A DNA stretch of 64,000 nt from Mermis nigrescens (Eukaryota > Nematoda > Enoplea > Mermithida > Mermithidae). Of this stretch, positions 58,071-64,000 are shown piece by piece; positions within the stretch are counted from its first letter, which is position 1, and each line of letters opens with the position of its first letter. The notes under the pieces were generated by a model. It saw only the letters and a program-made list of their open reading frames with translations. It did no database searches and was not told the origin of the DNA. Made by a program: the position numbers and the translations under genes. The DNA lies in contig JAVLUZ010000143.1 in the NCBI GenBank assembly GCA_036768485.1, forward strand, positions 1,545,633 to 1,609,632, in the 5' to 3' direction.

Positions 58071-58071
58071 A

Positions 58072-58640
58072 CTAGCAAGAAAAAATGCTCTGATGGAGAA
58101 CAAATGGTGAATATACTTGGATTCCTTTATTCTTAAGGATGTGAAAGGAGGGGACTTGGGAAGATTTTCCTATATGCGCAATAGCCGTATGAATGTGCTA
58201 ATCAGTTAGGCTTCCTCTAAACAACGCTAAAATCGAAGTATATTCTGCGGCCTGTGAAAAATCAAGTTTTCAGTCACAAAACATTTTCACTGTTTCGCAA
58301 AGAACAATTGAAAAGCTTCCACGTTCGTTAAACAATTGATTTATAATTTATTTAAGGAAACCTTACTTTTCACAATGCTCTAATGGAAAACAAAATTATT
58401 GGAGTAAACTTTACACCCCAGGCCAACTCAATTCAGTCTATAGAAATAAAAACATAAACCGCATAATATACTTTAATTTTTTCGTCGTTTATAGGAAGTC
58501 TAACTGTTTAGCACATTCTTACGGCTTTGCGCGTATAGGGAAATTTTTCCTAGTCCCCTCCTTTAGCATACTTAAGAATAAAGAAATCCAAGTATATTCA
58601 CCTTTTTTGTTCCATCGCAGCATTTTTTCTTGCTAATTTT
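58072..58640. mobile_element. TAGCAAAG-ended TIR element, third copy
   Basis: 'ctagcaagaaaaaatgctct' at 58,074 and its complement near 58,640, with the shared 'gaggggactt' and 'gtatattctgcgg' blocks. It sits at the inner edge of the right-hand arm fragment, as in the giant element. Confidence 0.8.
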
Positions 58641-58838
58641 TATTCTTTTTGATTTGCCCTTAGATATCAGCGGAAAAGTTGGCCTGGAAACTTTAGACAA
58701 AATCTGTTTTGTACACCTTTTACTAGTGTCTAAAGCTTAAACCGCTAAATCTAACTCTGTATTGAGTGTAAAACAAGTTCGCTGCTGAGCAGAAAGTAGT
58801 TCATAAACTGCACTACATTTCTATCAGAAAAACTTCCG

Positions 58839-59051
58839 GATCTAGTATACAATTTACCCACCAACGTTTTTTAGCCGATCCATAATGTATTGTAATGTGT
58901 CATGTGTAATGTATAACGTGTAATATGAACACTTTACACATTACACATTACACACTACACATGACACATTACGCAATACACATTACACATAACACATTAC
59001 ATATTACACACTACACAAAAAACGTTGGTGGGTAAATTGTATACTAGATGC
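58839..59051 (-). mobile_element. hAT-type MITE, second copy, 8-bp TSD
   Basis: Exact 8-bp duplication AAACTTCC at 58,831-58,838 and 59,052-59,059. It is nearly identical to 5677-5890 in inverted orientation. The giant element's right arm (about 47,290) provides the empty site. Confidence 0.92.
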
Positions 59052-59204
59052 AAACTTCCTTGGGACTCATGACTGGAGTTGTTAGCAGACATAAACAAGT
59101 CGAGAAGAAAACATGTTTTTTCACCCCTCCCTCCAGATTTTTACACTCTTCACATTCCCAATCTTGATCTAATGCAAAATTGGAAAGACAAATAAGGTGC
59201 CATC

Positions 59205-59493
59205 CTTTTGTGCGGCGTGGGTAGGGGGTAGGGGGTATGCACCCCCAGAAGTTGAAATACCCCCCTTCCCAGAAATCGAAATACCCCTCCCCCGGAATTC
59301 AATTTTTGAAATTTTTTTGCTTTTTTAGCGATTTTTTGATGCCATTGGATAGTGCTTGATGAGAAAGGTTGAAAATGGTTTTGTTTTCGCCATACGACCA
59401 CCTTTAAGACCATTTTTTGACCCTTGAAAATTTTTTCACCTTCTCCAGAAATTTTCAACCCCCCCAAACAGAATTTCGGTGCTGTCCACCTAT
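59205..59493 (-). mobile_element. 9-bp-TSD family MITE in the arm
   Basis: Exact 9-bp duplication GGTGCCATC at 59,196-59,204 and 59,494-59,502. The empty site appears in the right arm near 47,445 as a related GGAGCATC word. Confidence 0.9.
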
Positions 59494-59715
59494 GGTGCCA
59501 TCTCGAGAATTTCTCCTACAACTCTTAGCCATTTAATTGTGTGAATCATTCATATTGAGTTGCCTACAAGCCTTGGAAAAAAGTGACAAAATTTGCTATA
59601 CTTATGACGTAATGCCAAAACTGGCAGTGAAAATCATTATTATCTTTCCAAATAAAACCGCATCTCCCAAATGTGTGTAATTAGCCCATTGTTTGGAACC
59701 CTTCGAGAAGGTACA

Positions 59716-60465
59716 CATCCTAATTAATGCGAAAGATATCAGGATATAATCGAAAGAGGATGCAATTTTATGGCTGGAACAATGATGCTATTGGGGTTTT
59801 AAAATATTAAAGTTCGGTGTAAACAAATTGCCGTAGAGCCCAAACGTTGACATCTGGCTAAAATTTTTTGCAAAGGTTTGAAAGAAGAAAGTTTTATGTT
59901 TTGAGTGCAAATAGGCCTAATGATGTTTGTTCATACAGCCGAAGTTATAATCTGTGAGAGAGGGAATGTAGCCGTTATTCTGGGTACACATTAACTTATA
60001 TTGAAACATCCGGCTATCACTCTTTGGAATAGTTGAACATTTTTAAACATAGACGCGATTTTTGATCAAAACATCAGCAAAATGGACCGGTATTAATCTG
60101 TAATAAATCAGCAAGCAGTAAACAAAATCGAAAACTACTAAACCATATGAAATTAGCGGAGAATACTAATCTAGAGACTTTTTCGATGTGAAATTTGAGC
60201 CTCTTAATTTCACAGTTAAAAAAGTTGAAAACCTAAAGGATTTTGGAATAATTAGTCAGCGGGTGGCCTTAAACTTTTGAGTCTGAAAAAAAATCACATA
60301 TTCATGCAAATTGTAAATGGCTGCTAGAAAGCAATGCTAATAATCAAAGTATATTTCGCAATCTGCTGGAGAAAGCTGCACTTATGTCTAAAGATCAATA
60401 GCTTTTTTCGTTGAAAAGTGACGATCACTTCAAATTAAAAAATATGTTTCCATTTACTAAATCAG
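59716..60465. other. Non-coding flank of the protease gene
   Basis: No exon recognised. The signal-peptide exon of the protease should lie here or further upstream. Confidence 0.35.
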
Positions 60466-62609
60466 GTCGCAAACGAGTTGGATAGACTGTTCAGCATGGC
60501 AGCATTACTTCCTGATTCAACAGCAAATTGTAAAACAATGTACCATAGCGGCTTCTCTCCGTTTGATGCAATCGCTTGGGTCAGCAATTTGAAGAGCTCA
60601 TTTGATTGCAGCATATTCTGTTATAAACATGGTTCATGTTCTTCTGTCAGTTACATAGAAGACACTAAAGCTTGTTTCTTGCATGAAACTGTCGTTTCTG
60701 ATGAAAGACAGTTAGATCAAACCGTCATTCAGTTGGCCCGCTATGTAGTCGTTTCATGTAGAGGAAGTAAGCTGTTTTGCATGCTGTATATCTAGTTGAT
60801 ATTAATCAGATATTCTTATTTGATCTATGTTCAAAAGATAAATTACAATAAGTTTGCGCTCAGTGTGTGAACGGTAGATTATCTTGTCACGACTTAAAAA
60901 ATTTTAGCTCTCGTTCTTAATTTTGGAATTCAAATAACATGTTTTTGGGCTGCAAAACAAGTAAAGTTTATTGAATTACGAGGGCGGTAAAATTCTTTAT
61001 GAATACGAAAAACGGCCATATATTATCGTATAGTACATATTCCTCAATGATTATCACCCACTGTTTTGTGTTTTTTTTTGTTCAAAAACGATTTTCTTCG
61101 TACAATCGATAATCGGCTAAAAAATTCCTATACTTTGTGTTTAAAGATGTGCGGAGATAATTCCAAAAATCTTTGTACGAGTCCCTCAAAATGTTTGTCC
61201 TACACAAAAATACAAAACAGTGTTACTGTTATCACTTATCACTCTAACAACATAAACGCATATCAAGGGTATTTCTGGGGCGAAGCGACATATTTTAAAC
61301 GTGCTTTTAAGCTCTATAATCGATGGGTATTTATTAAAAACGCCATCTTTTAGAATTTTCAACAACGCTCGTTTTTCTGTATATTTTTAAAAAAATTTAA
61401 AAATAAAAATATAGAAATTGAATAAATTTTGACAAAAAGCAGTGAAAAAGTTGCTGCGTATATGGCGCGAAGCGCCATAAATTTATCATTTCTGATCCAA
61501 AATGTCGCTGAAAATGCTCAAAAGAGCTCCTACGATTTTCCTAAATGATTATAAAATATTGGATGAGAGGGTGAGGTCGAAAATTGTTTGCAAGGATGAA
61601 AAACTTTATGCTGAAGAACTCCCTAATCCGAGATATTGGTCAGCGAGCAAGAAAGATCATACAAGTATGCATGCATATTTCTCAATTTAAGCTCAGAAAG
61701 TTTTTCCAGCATTAATAGTAATGATTCGCTCTTGCGGCACAGAGTCTCCAAAACTTCAGCATTGCTTTTTCTGGTACATGGAGGCGTCATAAAATGAATT
61801 GGACATGGGTTCGAGTTGGACCCACTGGATCTGAAAGCTCTAATTCAGAAGATAGCTAAAATTAAATTTCACGAATTTATTTGTTTTCTTTAGATTCCTT
61901 AAAAGCGATAGAAGGAGCTGATGAGAAACGTCGAAAAATGCTGTTTCTTACGCTAACCATTAACTTTTCACCCTTACGCTGTTTAGCATTTGTACTAGTT
62001 TTTGCGGTCATTTTAGCCCAAAAAGCTCCATTTTTGACGCTCTATCGTCAGACCAGCTAACCTCCACTAGATCGGCCATTCCCCACATCTAGGGTCATAA
62101 CGGCCTTATCTTGAATATACTATTTGTCCTTTAAAAGGAAAGAATAATGCTGATGAACCTTGTAAAGCACTGTGTGTTACACTTTTTATTATTGAATTAA
62201 AATGACCAGCTTCTCTTGCTGGCAATGCTTCGTTTATTTATAACCTTGCTAAGATAAGTAGCTGACATTAGAATATTATATCACTCTATCGGTTAACGTC
62301 CTTAGGCACAATTATTGCAGAATCGATCGTGAATGTGAAACCTATACCAAGTGGTTCCTATCAGGGCTGTGGTATTCCGGTACACAACTCACTTGATCAG
62401 TCATTGTCAAGGATGAGAAGAATCATAGGAAAAAAATCATTTAAAGCACCACCATATTCGACGCCATGGGCTGGAATCATAAAAAGACATGAAAAGACAT
62501 CGTGTGGTATTACATTAATTTCCTTTCATGAGGCTGATAGGTCAACTCGTTACGGTGTCACCGCAGGACATTGCTTCGAAGAATATGCCTTTGAGATTTC
62601 TCAATCGTT
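60466..62609 (+). CDS. Secreted PAN/apple-S1 serine protease, two internal exons
   Basis: Exon A, 60,466-60,766 (acceptor actaaatcag, donor GTAAGC), encodes about 100 residues with a PAN/apple-like cysteine pattern: ANCKTMYHSGF, FDCSIFCYKHGSCSSVSY, KACFLHE, VVVSCRG. Exon B, 62,321-62,609 (acceptor attattgcag, donor GTAAGC), joins in phase 1. It encodes CGIPVHN, an activation-type site RRIIGKKSF, PWAGII, SCGITLIS and VTAGHCF. TAGHC corresponds to the TAAHC motif carrying the catalytic histidine of S1A peptidases, and RIIGK replaces the usual IVGG. The aspartate and serine exons and the 5' exon are not found in the window. The 1.55-kb intron carries repeats. A secreted, zymogen-type protease is likely. 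Loss of the 3' part cannot be excluded. Confidence 0.6.
61320..61500 (+). repeat. GGCGCGAAGCGCC repeat fragment inside the protease intron
   Basis: 'gaataaattttgac' and 'tatggcgcgaagcgccat' (about 61,461-61,478) match the 13,706 and 20,960 families. The ORF at 61,502 follows it and is not supported. Confidence 0.6.
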
Positions 62610-62739
62610 GTAAGCTGATGGATTTCGTTCACTTATTTCTAAATGCATCAATATTATTTATCGCAACTACAAACGGTCTTGGAGGGTCAGGGGAATCTGG
62701 GCTCCCATAATCTAATGGACTTTTAAATTTTGACGCTTT

Positions 62740-63175
62740 CGCCCTATCGGACCCCCAGAATTTGGTGACTGCCGCCCTTGTATGCTCACGTTCTAACCTC
62801 CCTCTCTTCCTAATGAGAGAAATAGGAAATTTCATGGAAAAATTTTCTTCTGCAGTGATTTAAATTGACCAGATGTGTAATTACTCAGTGTTATCGCTAT
62901 TTACAGCTTATACCAGTTTTTCGAGGTCATTTTGGCTCAAAAAACCTCATGTTTGACCTTCGACGGAACGGCTGACCCTGTTCTTCTCAATAGGCCATGC
63001 TGCGCATCTAATATTTACGACCATGGATGGTAGTAGGCCGACCGGTCGGCTAGAAGGGGTGGTGAAAAATTTAATTTTGTTTGGCCAAAACAACCTCAAA
63101 AATAGGTATAAGCGCTGAAATAGCATTAAAGCTTTGTTATTACACAGTATCTGGCCCCAGAAACTATAATTTTTG
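62740..63175 (+). repeat. 2790-family copies, head to head
   Basis: 'ttgaccagatgtgtaattac' and 'cgaggtcattttggc' lie in one orientation to about 63,010. The complement ('attacacagtatctggcccc') follows to about 63,170. Confidence 0.55.
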
Positions 63176-63299
63176 AAATTTTTTTAATTTTTCCGCAATT
63201 TTTTAATGCCAATGAATAGAGCTCCATTTTTAAGGCCATTTTTTGACCTTTGAAAAAAATCCTGCATTTAGCCCCAGAATTTTAGTGACGCCCACCTAT

Positions 63300-63590
63300 C
63301 ATAGGTGGGCAGCACCGAAATTCTGGGGAGGGTGTGAAAAAATTCTCAAAGGTCCAAAAATGGTCTTAAAAGTGGTCGTATGGCGATAAAAAAACATCAT
63401 TTTTCCACGTTTCTCATCGAGCACTATCCAATGGCATCAAAAAATCGCTAGAAAAACAAAAAAATTTCAAAATTTGAATTTTGGGGTGTATTCTGATTTC
63501 TGGGGGGGGGTATTTTAACTTCTGGGGGTTGCATACCCCAAACCCCCCCCCCCGCCTCCCAAGCCTATATGTGCCACCTATGCTCACGAA
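63300..63590 (+). mobile_element. 9-bp-TSD family MITE
   Basis: 'ataggtgggcagcaccgaaa' to a C-run and 'gcctatatgtgcc'. An inverted partial copy lies immediately to the left (about 63,180-63,299). Target duplications are not clear. Confidence 0.6.
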
Positions 63591-63710
63591 TGTTTACTCG
63601 TCTCTAACTAAGATCGCGAAGCCTTTTTTGTTCGTGGAATAGCTTCCAAGGTAATTTCAAGAGCAGAAACAGCTACTTAAGCATAGATTAATTCTATTTT
63701 CGAGCATAAC

Positions 63711-63944
63711 CACACCTGGGCTTGGGAGTTTGGAGGTATGCACCCTCCAGAAACTAAAATACCCCCCCAGGATTCAATTTTAAATTTTTTTCAGTTTTTT
63801 TCGCAATTTTTGATACCAATGGATAGTGCTCGATGAGAAACCTTTGAAAATGGTGTTTTTTCACCATCCCACCATTGTTATGGCCATTTTTTGACCCTTT
63901 AAAAAAACTTGCATCTCCCCAGAATTTTGATGCTGCCCACGCAT
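63711..63944 (-). mobile_element. 9-bp-TSD family MITE, inverted
   Basis: Ends CACACCTGGGCTTGGG and GCTGCCCACGCAT. Flanks GAGCATAAC and GAGCCTAAC agree at eight of nine bases. Confidence 0.8.
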
Positions 63945-64000
63945 GAGCCTAACCTCTAATAAACTTCCGACTTTCGGCCTCAAATGCTGCAAATACAGGA

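Larger units (their letters stand above)
58650..59715 (-). repeat. Related giant-element arm, right part of the gene-free copy
   Basis: It matches the outer ~650 bp of the right arm (about 47,110-47,759) in order ('aactttagacaaaatc', 'tctaactctgtattgagtgt', 'accgcatctcccaaatgtgt'). It is interrupted by a hAT-type MITE and a 9-bp-TSD MITE. With 53,064 it forms inverted ends of a 6.6-kb locus. Confidence 0.75.

Noticed and set aside
1..64000. tRNA, rRNA, CRISPR arrays, bacterial promoters or ribosome binding sites
   Set aside because: None seen; the sequence is eukaryotic nuclear DNA, and these searches by eye would miss diverged tRNAs.

Overview
The window is AT-rich, intron-bearing, repeat-dense eukaryotic DNA from an invertebrate animal. 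Introns are short GT-AG introns (54-315 bp in the largest gene), there are TATA and CCAAT promoters, AATAAA poly(A) signals and many MITEs. A PAN-plus-trypsin-type protease gene and an intron-rich Polinton-type polymerase would fit a nematode or another worm, but nothing here fixes the species. I saw no rRNA, tRNA, CRISPR array or bacterial operon.

The main object is a candidate giant element at about 24,683-47,759 (about 23 kb). Its ends are ~2.4-kb inverted arms full of TTTACAC/GTGTAAA motifs. Just inside each arm lies a copy of the same ~0.8-kb TIR element. Between them are a decayed paralogue of a small protein (28,983-29,224), a small secreted-protein gene on the minus strand (29,293-29,574), a ~180-bp tandem array, a 115-aa protein (31,310), a spliced zinc-knuckle protein (31,954-32,921), a second spliced two-zinc-knuckle protein (33,400-33,893) and a 13-exon protein-primed family B DNA polymerase (34,971-41,103). 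All polymerase exon phases agree, and the exonuclease and polymerase motifs are present, but four in-frame stops interrupt it. A hairpin with a conserved C-TATGT-G or C-TTTGT-G tip and covarying stems occurs seven times, only in the leaders of three of these genes. A shorter locus with the same arms but no genes lies at 53,064-59,715. No integrase, packaging ATPase, protease or capsid gene was recognised, so this is not a canonical Polinton/Maverick.

Left of the element (1-24,600) are the 3' exon of an unknown coiled-coil/acidic host protein (2,202-2,481), a 30-bp minisatellite (3.8-4.7 kb), a pair of inverted arms 15 kb apart (6.4-8.3 and 23.5-24.6 kb), a small NLS-bearing ORF (17,449) and an IS630/Tc1/mariner-type transposase broken by one frameshift (18,909-20,416). 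The rest is dispersed MITEs. One large family makes 9-bp target-site duplications, as Mutator-like elements do; another makes 8-bp duplications, as hAT elements do.

Right of the element (48-64 kb) are the gene-free relative of the giant element, more MITEs, and two exons of a host secreted protease gene (60,466-62,609) carrying a PAN/apple-like domain and the start of an S1 peptidase domain; the rest of that gene is not visible.
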